Origin: a virus
DNA length: 38,008 bases
Virus record (IMG/VR): IMGVR_UViG_3300033148_003408
Coordinates: 1-38,008 of that record
Strand: one strand, 5' to 3'
The notes under the pieces are model-generated. The model was not told the DNA's origin. It worked only from the letters and a program-made list of their open reading frames with translations, and did not search any database. The translations under genes were made by a program, and so were the position numbers. The stretch's first letter is position 1, and the number at the start of each line of letters is the position of its first letter. Positions 13,601 to 20,197 of this stretch are shown here, piece after piece.

Positions 13601-14363
13601 ACTTAGTGAAATGAGTGGAGAAAATAATGTTAAAAGTTCCCCTAAATACAATTTGGCTGTTATCAGAATTCAAGGCAAGGAAGGACATTTTACCAAAATG
13701 TATTATGACGCTGACGGAAAATGGCAAGAGGAAAAGATAGGTGATAGTTTTGAAGGAGTGATATTAAAAATCAGACGGACAATGGGAGCGATAACCAATA
13801 ATGGAGACGACATCTATTTCAGCACCGAGCATAATTCAAATGTTGATACTGCCACTCTATTCTATCAAGACAGAACTAAAAAAGAACCAAAGACACAAAT
13901 GCTTGATACAGGGACTTATAAGGAATTGAAAACAAAGTTTCCTAACTTGAAAATGAAGCAGATACTCTATTTTTTACTGGCCGGAGAAGTGGTAAAAGTT
14001 GAGGTTAAAGGAAAAGGCCTGTCAAAACTATTTGACTATTATTCTGAATTTTCAGGAAGCGAACACTTATTCCAATTTATCACAAAAGTTGGAATGACAA
14101 GCGAAAAAAGTCCTTTGGGAGATTATTTTGCTATGTCCTTTGAAAAAGGTAAGAACTCGGATTTGGACGAAGTTGCTCCTAAAATAGAGGAAGTAAATAG
14201 CAAGATAGAGGAAATAGAGACATTCTACGCCAACAGAAAACCACAAGAAGAGTTTTCAGGAGAATCGGCGAAGTTGACAATAGACGAGGATATACCTGTT
14301 ATGTCCGATGTTAAAGACGAGGATATACCTGTTATTTCCAAAGAAGATGAAATCCCTTTTTAA
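13569..14363 (+). CDS. SSB-like single-stranded DNA-binding protein
   Basis: 264 residues. The body is beta-rich (NLAVIRIQGKEGHFTKMYYD, GVILKIRRTMGAI). The C-terminus is an acidic tail with repeats, DEDIPVMS, DEDIPVIS and DEIPF, matching the DxDIPF tip by which bacterial SSB proteins bind partners. No OB-fold family is recognised by eye, but tail and neighbours (exonuclease upstream, replication genes downstream) fit a phage ssDNA-binding or recombination protein. The start overlaps the HNH gene by 32 nt. A perfect promoter begins 12 nt after its stop. Confidence 0.65.
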   Translation: MKKYTTEELNKLSEMSGENNVKSSPKYNLAVIRIQGKEGHFTKMYYDADGKWQEEKIGDSFEGVILKIRRTMGAITNNGDDIYFSTEHNSNVDTATLFYQDRTKKEPKTQMLDTGTYKELKTKFPNLKMKQILYFLLAGEVVKVEVKGKGLSKLFDYYSEFSGSEHLFQFITKVGMTSEKSPLGDYFAMSFEKGKNSDLDEVAPKIEEVNSKIEEIETFYANRKPQEEFSGESAKLTIDEDIPVMSDVKDEDIPVISKEDEIPF

Positions 14364-14374
14364 GTTATCCACAA

Positions 14375-14403
14375 TTGACAGATGTTCTTTGATAAAATAT
14401 AAT
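14375..14403 (+). promoter_or_regulatory. Perfect-consensus sigma70 promoter
   Basis: TTGACA (14375-14380), a 17-nt spacer and TATAAT (14398-14403). This is the exact bacterial consensus with ideal spacing. Start is expected near 14410, the first bases of the pseudoknot leader. It should drive the replication genes at 14507 and 15295. A weaker overlapping candidate, TTGACT (14424-14429) with TAGAAT, lies inside the leader. Confidence 0.85.
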
Positions 14404-14411
14404 TAAGATAT

Positions 14412-14490
14412 ACCAGTCAGGTATTGACTTTATAAAGATTATATAATAGAATTCTATTATATCTCCCCAAGGCCTGACTGGTTTGGGGAG
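14412..14490 (+). promoter_or_regulatory. Pseudoknot / terminator-switch leader with a 22-bp palindrome
   Basis: CTCCCCAA (14463-14470) and TTGGGGAG (14483-14490) form an 8-bp hairpin followed by ATTTTGTTT, like a terminator. Ten bases of its loop, CCTGACTGGT (14473-14482), are perfectly complementary to ACCAGTCAGG at 14412-14421, the first bases of the predicted transcript. Order S1-S2-S1'-S2' is an H-type pseudoknot or two exclusive folds. Between them lies a perfect 22-bp palindrome (14441-14462, centre GAATTC), a further hairpin or a protein operator. Ends 16 nt before the ATG at 14507, so it is a leader switch, ligand unknown. Confidence 0.7.
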
Positions 14491-14506
14491 ATTTTGTTTA
14501 AAAATT

Positions 14507-15253
14507 ATGGGACAACAAACATTATTCAAAGTAAGAGATTTAAGACAAAAAGACCAATTCAAAATTGATGATAAATATCTTAATGGTTATGCTAAAATTT
14601 TGGGAGTATATTCAACGGCAGTTTATACTTCTTTAGCGAGGCACGCAGAATTTAATTCTCAAAAAGCGTTTCCTTCTGAAAAATTGATAGCAGAAGAACA
14701 TAATATAACTGAAAGATGTGTAAGAAACGAAATTAAAAAACTAAAATTTACTAATATAATTGCTGTTAAAAAAGAAAGAAGCAATAAAGGACAATGGCTT
14801 AATAATCTGTATATTTTATTAGATAAGTCAGAGTGGAAGAAACCAGAGGAACTGAAAGACCTATGGAGTAATACCAGAGGAACCACACGACCTAACCAGA
14901 GGAACCTGACGACAAAACCAGAGGAACTGAAAGTGCCTTTAAGGATACACATTAAGAAGGATACAAAGAGAAGTGTTGTCGGCAAAGCCGACACTCCCCA
15001 CCATCGTATCTTTTCTTTCTTTTTAGAAGAAGTAAAGAAAAGATACGGAGTAGCGCCAGAGTTTAATGGAAAGAAAGATGGGTTATTAGTTAAAAAGCGT
15101 CTTGTTAAATATGGCGAGGATAAAACAAAAGCCATTATTGACTATTATTTAGATAGCAAAAAGTGTAAAGAGTTCGGTTTTAATCTATCTGTGGCTTTAT
15201 CGGCCGATACGATAAATTGTTATCTTCGTGATAATGAAGCATATGTTTTATAA
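14507..15253 (+). CDS. HTH replication-initiator-like protein
   Basis: 248 residues from ATG 14507 (MGQQTLFKVRDLRQKD). I reject the in-frame TTG at 14483 because it lies inside the leader stem. Residues 30-95 look like a winged helix: YSTAVYTSLARHAEFNSQKA, then FPSEKLIAEEHNITERCVRN and EIKKLKFTNIIAVKK. This is the arrangement of phage replication O-like and DnaD-like N-terminal domains (plasmid/phage initiators). A variable linker and a C-terminal helical domain follow. The DnaB-like helicase gene is next, so this protein probably loads the helicase at an origin. Confidence 0.7.
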   Translation: MGQQTLFKVRDLRQKDQFKIDDKYLNGYAKILGVYSTAVYTSLARHAEFNSQKAFPSEKLIAEEHNITERCVRNEIKKLKFTNIIAVKKERSNKGQWLNNLYILLDKSEWKKPEELKDLWSNTRGTTRPNQRNLTTKPEELKVPLRIHIKKDTKRSVVGKADTPHHRIFSFFLEEVKKRYGVAPEFNGKKDGLLVKKRLVKYGEDKTKAIIDYYLDSKKCKEFGFNLSVALSADTINCYLRDNEAYVL

Positions 15254-15294
15254 ATTTATTTTAATAAGTATTTAAAAGAAAACGAAGCATTTGT

Positions 15295-16164
15295 ATGACT
15301 ATTATAGAATTAGAAAATCAAATTGAAGAAATAGAAAAAGAGGAAAAATCACTTGAAAACGAGGAAAGGATAATGGATTTATTGAGAAATTATAAAGGAG
15401 AAGATGAGGTTATAAGTTTTAAAAGGTATTTAAAAGAGAACGAAGAAAAGGAAAAAGTTGTTATAAATACTGGTTATGAGCAGTTAGATAATATAACATC
15501 CGGTTTCCACGAAGGAGATTTAATCACAATTACAGCGCCAACAGGACAAGGAAAAACTACTTTTTGTCAGAATCTTACTTCTAAAATGGCGAAGATGTCA
15601 GTCAAGAGTTTATGGTTTTCTTATGAGGTTTCAATAGAGCAATTTATCAATAAGTTTGGAGACGATATTCCAGATGGTTATCTCCCAAAAATGCTTTTAG
15701 ATAGAAAAATAGTTTGGATAGAAAGAAAAATTGTGGAAGGAATAGCCAAGTTCGGAGTAAAGGCGATATTTATAGACCATCTCCATTATTTATTTGATTT
15801 AAGAATAAGTAGAAGCCCAAGTTTAGAGATAGGAGAAATAATGAGGGAGTTAAAACTGATAGCAAGGAAATACAATATAATCATATTTATTGTGGCTCAC
15901 ACAAAAAAAATAAGAGAAGAAGATATTATAAGCATAGATAGTTTAAGGGATAGTTCGTTCACCGGACAAGAGAGCGATTATGTCATTGGTCTATGGCGTA
16001 TTAAAGAAAGACAGACAAGAAAAGATATTCAAGATAATGGATTACAATATAAAAATGAGAGTATTGCGATGGTTCTTAAAAATAGATACACCGGTCAATT
16101 AAAAAGTTTTAAATTATATTATAAAAATAACCACTTCTATGAAACATTAGAAGAAGCATTATGA
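15295..16164 (+). CDS. DnaB-like replicative helicase (RecA-fold ATPase)
   Basis: 289 residues. After a 50-residue charged N-terminus the RecA-like core begins NTGYEQLDNITSGFHEGDLI. Walker A is APTGQGKTT (81-89), FSYEVS (108-113) follows, Walker B is AIFIDHLHYL (157-166), then VAHTKK and LRDSS (sensor-like region), and a final MVLKNRYTG. This matches the C-terminal domain of DnaB helicases; the N-terminal DnaB domain is absent or reduced, as in small phage helicases. With the HTH protein before it, it forms a minimal replication module; no primase or polymerase was seen. Confidence 0.85.
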   Translation: MTIIELENQIEEIEKEEKSLENEERIMDLLRNYKGEDEVISFKRYLKENEEKEKVVINTGYEQLDNITSGFHEGDLITITAPTGQGKTTFCQNLTSKMAKMSVKSLWFSYEVSIEQFINKFGDDIPDGYLPKMLLDRKIVWIERKIVEGIAKFGVKAIFIDHLHYLFDLRISRSPSLEIGEIMRELKLIARKYNIIIFIVAHTKKIREEDIISIDSLRDSSFTGQESDYVIGLWRIKERQTRKDIQDNGLQYKNESIAMVLKNRYTGQLKSFKLYYKNNHFYETLEEAL

Positions 16165-16328
16165 AAAAGTTAGAGTATTTACAATGGCAGAAAACCGCTT
16201 TGATGCTTAGAAAAGCATTAAAAAAGGCCGAACAAGAAAAATGGATGACTCTGGAAGCAATAAAAGAATTTGAAAAACAAGTTAACGAGGGTATAAATAG
16301 AATAAATTTATTATGCAAAAAGAAATAA
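16161..16328 (+). CDS. Small coiled-coil protein (55 aa)
   Basis: MKKLEYLQWQKTALMLRKAL and onward, ending NRINLLCKKK: amphipathic, Lys/Glu-rich, likely one helix. ATG overlaps the helicase TGA (ATGA) and its own end overlaps the next gene by 16 nt, which supports translation. Function unknown. Confidence 0.55.
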   Translation: MKKLEYLQWQKTALMLRKALKKAEQEKWMTLEAIKEFEKQVNEGINRINLLCKKK

Positions 16329-16750
16329 ACGAAACAATTTTAAAAATAACTGGTTCTGCTTCAATTCCCAATGAAGAATACGAAACGGGCGAGGATGTTG
16401 AAATAACTTTACAAGGAAATGTCGTGAAGTGGGAAGATGCCAGAAATACTTATTATTGGATAAGAGTAAGAGATGAAAAAATAGCTGATGAGTATTTGAA
16501 AAAATGTGATAAATTGTTAGCAAAAAATAAAAATGATGCGAGTGGAGAATATCATAGTTGCTCTGATTTAATAATCCCACTTCAATTCACAGGATTAAAG
16601 GATAAAAACGGGAAAGAAATATACGAGGGAGACCGAGTTAGGGATAACATAAATCAAGAATACGAAATCAAATGGATAGAACAAGAGGGTGGAATTAAGG
16701 CAGTTAATAGTGATGGACAATTTAGGCATTTTAAAGATATTCAATTATAA
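16313..16750 (+). CDS. YopX-type protein, mosaic of two neighbours
   Basis: 145 residues. The N-terminal half carries RNTYYWIRVRDEKIADEYLK (residues 43-62), which recurs almost unchanged in the protein at 16900. The C-terminal half carries FTGLKDKNGKEIYEGDRV (about 84-101), the YopX-family signature shared with the protein at 17213. It is therefore a fusion of the two modules, also at DNA level. YopX proteins are common in phages of Gram-positive and other hosts, with unknown function. Confidence 0.75.
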   Translation: MQKEINETILKITGSASIPNEEYETGEDVEITLQGNVVKWEDARNTYYWIRVRDEKIADEYLKKCDKLLAKNKNDASGEYHSCSDLIIPLQFTGLKDKNGKEIYEGDRVRDNINQEYEIKWIEQEGGIKAVNSDGQFRHFKDIQL

Positions 16751-16766
16751 AATTAGTATTATAAGC

Positions 16767-16891
16767 GAACCTTTTTCGTGAAGTTCAAAGTAAATTAAGG
16801 ATACATTCTTAATCTGTCTGCGAATGGAGCGGTAGGTTGGCTACAGGCAGGGTCAGAAATTATCAGGGACGAGGTTTCTGACCTAATGCCT
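16767..16891 (+). ncRNA. 125-nt structured intergenic RNA
   Basis: Consecutive stems: GAAC/GTTC (16767-16770/16783-16786), ATTAAG/CTTAAT (16794-16799/16808-16813), CTGTCTG/CAGGCAG (16814-16820/16844-16850, one G-U), and GGTCAGAAA/TTTCTGACC (16851-16859/16875-16883), which can be extended by AGGCA/TGCCT (16845-16849/16887-16891). The last option competes with the third stem, so two folds exist. Ends 9 nt before the ATG at 16900: a leader element for the following YopX-region genes. No known family. Confidence 0.6.
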
Positions 16892-16899
16892 GATTAAAT

Positions 16900-17205
16900 A
16901 TGAAAAATAAAACAAAAGATAAAATAGCTTTTTGTGTAGAAAATACAAGATTATATTCTGATGCCAGAGATACTTATTATTGGATAAGAGTAAGAGATGA
17001 AAAAATAGCTGATGAGTATTTGAAAAAATGTGATAATATGGAGAAGTTTTTTGATAGAAAGTTTAAGGAAGAAAAGGAAGCAGAAGAAATGGCTAAAATA
17101 GCAGAGATAGGAAAAACAGAATGGGGAGAACCAGAAAAAACTGAAAAAGAAAACGGGATTGTAAAAAAAACTTGGTGGAAAAGATTAAAAGATTTTAAAA
17201 AATAA
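16900..17205 (+). CDS. Unknown protein sharing a module with the YopX mosaic
   Basis: 101 residues. Residues 22-45, beginning DARDTYYWIRVRDEKIADEY, are nearly identical to part of the protein at 16313 and share long exact DNA stretches. The rest is a charged helical tail ending KKTWWKRLKDFKK. Follows a structured leader. No family beyond the shared module, which is probably a DNA- or protein-binding helix pair. Confidence 0.6.
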   Translation: MKNKTKDKIAFCVENTRLYSDARDTYYWIRVRDEKIADEYLKKCDNMEKFFDRKFKEEKEAEEMAKIAEIGKTEWGEPEKTEKENGIVKKTWWKRLKDFKK

Positions 17206-17212
17206 TATAACT

Positions 17213-17605
17213 ATGGAAAATAAAATTATAAAATTTAGAGGTTGGGATAAAGAGAAAAAGGTAATGATAAATTGGGAGAAGCTATTAAAACCATTTGACC
17301 CCTTTGTGTATGGAGATAGTGCAACTAATCTTGATTTCGCTCTAAAATATTCAAGTTATGAACTTCAACAATTTACAGGATTAAAGGATAAAAACGGGAA
17401 AGAGATATACGAAGGGGATATTATAAAAATTGATAAAGATAATAGAAAATATGAGATTGTTTTTCATCAAGGAGTTTTTGGGATAAATGGCAGTGATAGT
17501 AGGCACTATCCATTAAGAGAATTTAGTGGAATGGGAACATCAGAAAAGGAAAGAAGTATTGAAAAAGTAGAAATAATCGGCAACATTTATCAAGCAAAAT
17601 TATGA
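17213..17605 (+). CDS. YopX family protein
   Basis: 130 residues with the full YopX pattern: IIKFRGWDKEKKVMINWEKL at the N-terminus, LQQFTGLKDKNGKEIYEGDI (53-72) and a beta-rich end ENxEIIGNIYQ-like (VEIIGNIYQAKL). Function of the family is unknown. Its central module is shared at DNA level with the 16313 gene. The stop overlaps the next ATG (ATGA at 17602-17605). Confidence 0.85.
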   Translation: MENKIIKFRGWDKEKKVMINWEKLLKPFDPFVYGDSATNLDFALKYSSYELQQFTGLKDKNGKEIYEGDIIKIDKDNRKYEIVFHQGVFGINGSDSRHYPLREFSGMGTSEKERSIEKVEIIGNIYQAKL

Positions 17606-18018
17606 AAATAGAAAAACAAGTTATAAGTTTAGAATTAGCCCGAAAACTTAAAAAGCTGGGAGTGAAGCAGAATAGTTTGTTTTATTGGTTAGAATTATAT
17701 GATAAGACGATTGTTCTCAATCATTGTTTAATGAGAAATAATAATGATACTGAAGGAACTTTATATCAACAATACGGTGTTTTTAAGGATAAAAAGAACT
17801 CTTTTTCCGCCTTCACTACATCAGAATTAGGAGAGATGTTGCCCGCTCGGATAGAAAAAGATAAAGAAGTAATAACTTTTTTTTGTAATAAAAGTGATAA
17901 AATGTGGGAAACTTTTTATTGTTCTGCTAAACATGAAATATATTATTATCAAATGGGTAAAACTTTGGCGGGGGCTATGGCTAAAATGTTAATTTATTTA
18001 AAGAAAAATAACCTATGA
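17602..18018 (+). CDS. Conserved phage protein of unknown function
   Basis: 138 residues. The pattern VISLELARKLKKLGVKQNSL, FYWLEL, AFTTSELGEMLP and a final GAMAKMLIYLKKNNL matches a small-protein family met in many phages (start VSLELAKKLKELGV, end AKMLIYLxENKL). No biochemical role is known to me. ATGA overlaps on both sides. Confidence 0.65.
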   Translation: MKIEKQVISLELARKLKKLGVKQNSLFYWLELYDKTIVLNHCLMRNNNDTEGTLYQQYGVFKDKKNSFSAFTTSELGEMLPARIEKDKEVITFFCNKSDKMWETFYCSAKHEIYYYQMGKTLAGAMAKMLIYLKKNNL

Positions 18019-18215
18019 AACCAAAACCAGAAGTTATAAGAAACAATGTAAAATACCCTGATAAGAAAGAGAGTTCAGACATCTTTTTTAAGAAGGAAAT
18101 AACTATCTTGTTTCAGCACGGAACAGAGAGCCGATTTTGGAACTATGTTGGGGGAAAGTTTGATATTGACAGGGGGAAATATGTGGTTGTGGAAGAAAAA
18201 AAAGAAATAGAATAA
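18015..18215 (+). CDS. Unknown small protein (66 aa)
   Basis: 66 residues, MKPKPEVIRNNVKYPDKKES and onward, with a beta-rich centre (KEITILFQHGTESRFWNYVG) and an acidic end. Coupled to the upstream gene by ATGA and 2 nt from the downstream gene. No family recognised. Confidence 0.55.
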   Translation: MKPKPEVIRNNVKYPDKKESSDIFFKKEITILFQHGTESRFWNYVGGKFDIDRGKYVVVEEKKEIE

Positions 18216-18217
18216 AT

Positions 18218-18409
18218 ATGTTTTGTAAAAAATGGTATCAAAATCATATATGGGGAAACTGGGAAGAAGGAGAACAAATAGAGTATAATGTAGAGAGAAG
18301 TAGAAGCGGAAAGATAATAAAGAAAGTGAGAATAATTATTCAAAAAAGAAAGTGTTTGAGATGCGGTTTCGTTCAATTTGATAAAGAAAAAACTGAACTC
18401 TCTTTTTAG
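18218..18409 (+). CDS. Small zinc-ribbon-like protein
   Basis: 63 residues with MFCKKWYQNHIWGNWEEGEQ at the start and KRKCLRCGFVQFDKEK at the end. One N-terminal Cys, a His and a C-terminal CxxC could bind zinc. Similar short HxWGxW...CxxCGxxQ proteins are common in phages, with unknown role. A three-way-junction RNA begins 12 nt after its stop. Confidence 0.6.
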   Translation: MFCKKWYQNHIWGNWEEGEQIEYNVERSRSGKIIKKVRIIIQKRKCLRCGFVQFDKEKTELSF

Positions 18410-18420
18410 AAATAGAATTG

Positions 18421-18513
18421 TTAGTTTTTGGGGGAATAGTGGAAGCCAATTTCATCTGCAGAAGGTTTTGGCAGCGATACGGGGCGTTGATAGCCCCTTT
18501 CCCCAAAAGCTAA
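18421..18513 (+). ncRNA. 93-nt three-way-junction RNA
   Basis: TTAGTTTTTGGGG (18421-18433) pairs with CCCCAAAAGCTAA (18501-18513), 13 bp with one G-U, and a further 2 bp after a bulge. Inside are two hairpins: GCCAA/TTGGC (18445-18449/18468-18472, extended by TTC/GAA) and GGGGC/GCCCC (18481-18485/18493-18497). The next element, tRNA-like, begins four bases later. Together they fill the space between two genes. No known family. Confidence 0.65.
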
Positions 18514-18517
18514 TTAT

Positions 18518-18573
18518 GGGGCGGGTGGTCTGGTGGTATCTATCAGGCGTCAGGGTAAAACCCTGCTCGCCCT
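18518..18573 (+). ncRNA. tRNA-like element A (D-arm-less fold, 56 nt)
   Basis: GGGCGGG (18519-18525) pairs with CTCGCCC (18566-18572), a 7-bp acceptor-like stem with one G-U. Its 3' strand is directly preceded by a 5-bp arm CAGGG/CCCTG (18551-18555/18561-18565) like a T-arm but with a TAAAA loop. In the middle CTGGT/ATCAG (18530-18534/18542-18546) encloses a 7-nt loop GGTATCT, the geometry of an anticodon arm; a D-arm is missing. It is not a canonical tRNA. The sequence after it, CAAAACAATTATGAC, repeats after element B and precedes the gene at 18584. Confidence 0.5.
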
Positions 18574-18583
18574 CAAAACAATT

Positions 18584-18856
18584 ATGACTAATAAAGAAGA
18601 GATAACACAAATTAAATTAGAGCAAAACTATAAAGTTTATCTAAAAAAAGTGGGGGTGCGAGGACTTATACAGTGGTGGGTTGAAGTTAGAGCAGATAAA
18701 TTGGGGAAGGATTTAATTATAAATACCCTTGAAGAATACGATAAAATAATACTTAACAAAAAAGAAATAAAACAAAGAGATAAAAAAGGACCCCGAACAA
18801 GAAGCCCTTACCCAAGCAGGAAAAAAGGGGGAAGGAAAAAAGGAGGGTGTAAATAA
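18584..18856 (+). CDS. Unknown basic protein (90 aa)
   Basis: From ATG 18584 (MTNKEEITQIKLEQ); the in-frame upstream ATG lies inside the tRNA-like element, so I reject it. Helical body with VGVRGLIQWWVEVRADKL and a very basic end (KKGPRTRSPYPSRKKGGRKK). Start MTNKEEI resembles the gene at 19380 (MTKEEI), which also follows a tRNA-like element. No family recognised. Confidence 0.55.
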   Translation: MTNKEEITQIKLEQNYKVYLKKVGVRGLIQWWVEVRADKLGKDLIINTLEEYDKIILNKKEIKQRDKKGPRTRSPYPSRKKGGRKKGGCK

Positions 18857-18875
18857 CCCGAAAGGAGAGATGACG

Positions 18876-18971
18876 ATGATTGCTATCCAGCGGAGATTCA
18901 GACAATGGAGCAGGTATCTTAACCATTTGCCAACCTCTATCAGAAAGGAGGTAGTCCAGCGACCCTTGTAA
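18876..18971 (+). CDS. Arg-rich 31-residue peptide with strong RBS
   Basis: MIAIQRRFRQWSRYLNHLPT and onward to a final VVQRPL. AAAGGAG at 18861-18867 gives an 8-nt spacing to ATG 18876, one of the few good Shine-Dalgarno sites in this genome (ATG 18870 is too close). Strongly basic. Paired with the next peptide in a SD-led mini-operon that ends at the hairpin 19103-19132. Coding status is unproven; function unknown. Confidence 0.4.
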   Translation: MIAIQRRFRQWSRYLNHLPTSIRKEVVQRPL

Positions 18972-19002
18972 ATCCGTTTCACTTCAACACAGGAGAGTAG
19001 CA

Positions 19003-19083
19003 ATGGGATTTGAGAAACAGCCGCGAAAGGCTGTAAGGCGTAGATGGGGCAAGAAGGACGAAAGGGATGGCTACGATAGTTAG
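19003..19083 (+). CDS. Arg/Lys-rich 26-residue peptide with strong RBS
   Basis: MGFEKQPRKAVRRRWGKKDE and onward to GYDS. AGGAG at 18991-18995 lies 7 nt before the ATG. Very basic, like an RNA- or DNA-binding peptide. The surrounding 270 bases are less A/T-rich than the region around them. Coding status is unproven. Confidence 0.4.
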   Translation: MGFEKQPRKAVRRRWGKKDERDGYDS

Positions 19084-19102
19084 TAGCCAGTAGCACCTTA
19101 AC

Positions 19103-19132
19103 GGGGAGCGGAGAAAGGAAAATCCGCTCCCC
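19103..19132 (+). terminator. Perfect 10-bp hairpin after the peptide pair
   Basis: GGGGAGCGGA (19103-19112) and TCCGCTCCCC (19123-19132) enclose a 10-nt purine loop. No long U-tract follows (CCTATAACTATG), so it may be a pause, processing or translation barrier rather than an efficient terminator. The ATG of the next gene is at 19142. Confidence 0.55.
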
Positions 19133-19141
19133 CCTATAACT

Positions 19142-19282
19142 ATGAAACTTTTAGCAACATTAGTATTTCCAAGATTATTATTATTCGCATTGTCTTATAT
19201 TATTATAGCGATATTAGTATCACCCCTTATTCTTATTAGCCCGAAAAAGTGGCGGTATGTTATGTCGTTAAAATGGATATAA
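19142..19282 (+). CDS. 46-residue membrane peptide
   Basis: MKLLATLVFPRLLLFALSYI followed by more hydrophobic residues up to LILISPKKWRYVMSLKWI: one long or two short membrane segments and a basic C-terminus. Similar peptides with the ISPKKWRYVM ending appear to be common in phages of this kind, but function is unknown. tRNA-like element B begins 5 nt after its stop. Confidence 0.6.
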   Translation: MKLLATLVFPRLLLFALSYIIIAILVSPLILISPKKWRYVMSLKWI

Positions 19283-19287
19283 ATTAT

Positions 19288-19369
19288 GGGGCGGAACGGA
19301 AACAAGTTCTAAATTGGGTTCGTTAGAACACCGAAATGGAACAAGACAGGTTCGCTACCTGTCCGCCCC
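19288..19369 (+). ncRNA. tRNA-like element B (82 nt)
   Basis: GGGGCGG (19288-19294) pairs with CCGCCCC (19363-19369), a 7-bp acceptor-like stem. Directly before its 3' strand is a 5-bp arm ACAGG/CCTGT (19346-19350/19358-19362) with a 7-nt loop TTCGCTA, exact T-arm geometry although position 58 is C, not A. The rest differs from a tRNA: CGG/CCG (19297-19299/19331-19333) enclosing GTTCTAA/TTAGAAC (19306-19312/19323-19329). Thus a tRNA top half on another body. Followed by CAAAACAATTATGAC as after element A. Confidence 0.55.
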
Positions 19370-19379
19370 CAAAACAATT

Positions 19380-19652
19380 ATGACAAAAGAAGAGATAATA
19401 AAAGAGTTTGATAAGATATGGGCTGATTATCCGAGAAACCAAAAAGAAAATTCTGTCGGATTAGATTATTTAATTAAACAATTCCTTTTAAATATCAGAG
19501 CCCAAGACAGAAAGGAAATAATAGATATGATAGAAGAGAAAATAATAGAACCGAATGAGTTTGGGTATCTATCAGAAAGAGGAATTGGAAAAAATTCGGC
19601 TTATAGAAAAATACTAAAACAATTGCAGAAATCTACGGAAAACTACTACTAA
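19380..19652 (+). CDS. Unknown helical phage protein (90 aa)
   Basis: From ATG 19380 (MTKEEIIKEFDKIWADYPRN). Earlier in-frame ATGs lie in the tRNA-like element. Contains IRAQDRKEIIDMIEEKIIEP, a helix pattern that ends many small phage proteins, and LKQLQKS near the C-terminus. No domain recognised. Expressed behind a structured leader. Confidence 0.6.
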   Translation: MTKEEIIKEFDKIWADYPRNQKENSVGLDYLIKQFLLNIRAQDRKEIIDMIEEKIIEPNEFGYLSERGIGKNSAYRKILKQLQKSTENYY

Positions 19653-19675
19653 TATGTTAAATTAATAATATAACT

Positions 19676-19831
19676 ATGAAAAAGATAATGATAATAGGCG
19701 AATACTATAAAACAGAAAAACAGGCGACAAAATCGGCTAATGAAAAGGCAAGATTAAATAAAATAAAATATACCATAATTAAGTTTCCAAAAGGTTATTT
19801 TGTTGTGGCAGAGGGTCAACTAAACCTATGA
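19676..19831 (+). CDS. Unknown small protein (51 aa)
   Basis: MKKIMIIGEYYKTEKQATKS and onward to YFVVAEGQLNL; beta-alpha-beta-like with basic character. ATG preceded by an AT-rich leader, like its neighbours. No family recognised. Confidence 0.5.
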   Translation: MKKIMIIGEYYKTEKQATKSANEKARLNKIKYTIIKFPKGYFVVAEGQLNL

Positions 19832-19850
19832 AGAAGAAGCGAAGAGAACT

Positions 19851-20150
19851 ATGAAAGAAATAACCCTTTATAAAAAAATATACAATATGATGATAAGTGA
19901 GGGTTGGGTTTGTTGGAAGCCCCCGAAAGTTAAGTTTTATAAGACGGACATTTTGGGTTGTTGGGATATTATATGTGTCGGCGGGACCAAAAGAGATGAA
20001 ATAAAACTAATTCAATTTACTACTTCACCCAATGCTTCAAGCCACCGCAAAAAGATTAAAAAGTTTTTATTGGATAATGATTTACATATTGAAAGCGAAC
20101 TTTGGGGCTACAATAAAAAGAAAAAAAAATGGAAAGTGGAAGTATTATAA
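19851..20150 (+). CDS. Restriction-endonuclease-like (VRR-NUC/resolvase-type) protein
   Basis: 99 residues with pattern YNMMISEGWVCWKPPKVKFY, then KTDILGCWDIICVGGTKRDE (Asp34/Asp39), IKLIQFTTSPN (Gln-x-Thr at 56-58) and RKKIKKFL. A D-x(n)-QxT core with flanking strands is typical of small phage PD-(D/E)XK-like proteins that may act as nicking enzymes or resolvases. Catalytic Lys is replaced by Gln in the QFT motif, as in part of that superfamily. Assignment moderate. Confidence 0.5.
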   Translation: MKEITLYKKIYNMMISEGWVCWKPPKVKFYKTDILGCWDIICVGGTKRDEIKLIQFTTSPNASSHRKKIKKFLLDNDLHIESELWGYNKKKKKWKVEVL

Positions 20151-20197
20151 ATCTAAGGAGTATAATATAAAATATAAGATATATAAAATATAAATAT

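Noticed and set aside
14483-14506. TTG start for the replication-initiator-like gene
   Set aside because: It lies within the terminator-like stem; ATG 14507 has the usual AT-rich leader.
14659-15135. 158-codon minus-strand ORF within the replication gene
   Set aside because: Product is Phe/Leu/Ser-rich without domains, opposite to a plus-strand gene with an HTH fold.
18533-18583. N-terminal extension of the gene at 18584
   Set aside because: The upstream in-frame ATG lies inside the tRNA-like element A; the AATTATG start at 18584 matches other genes.
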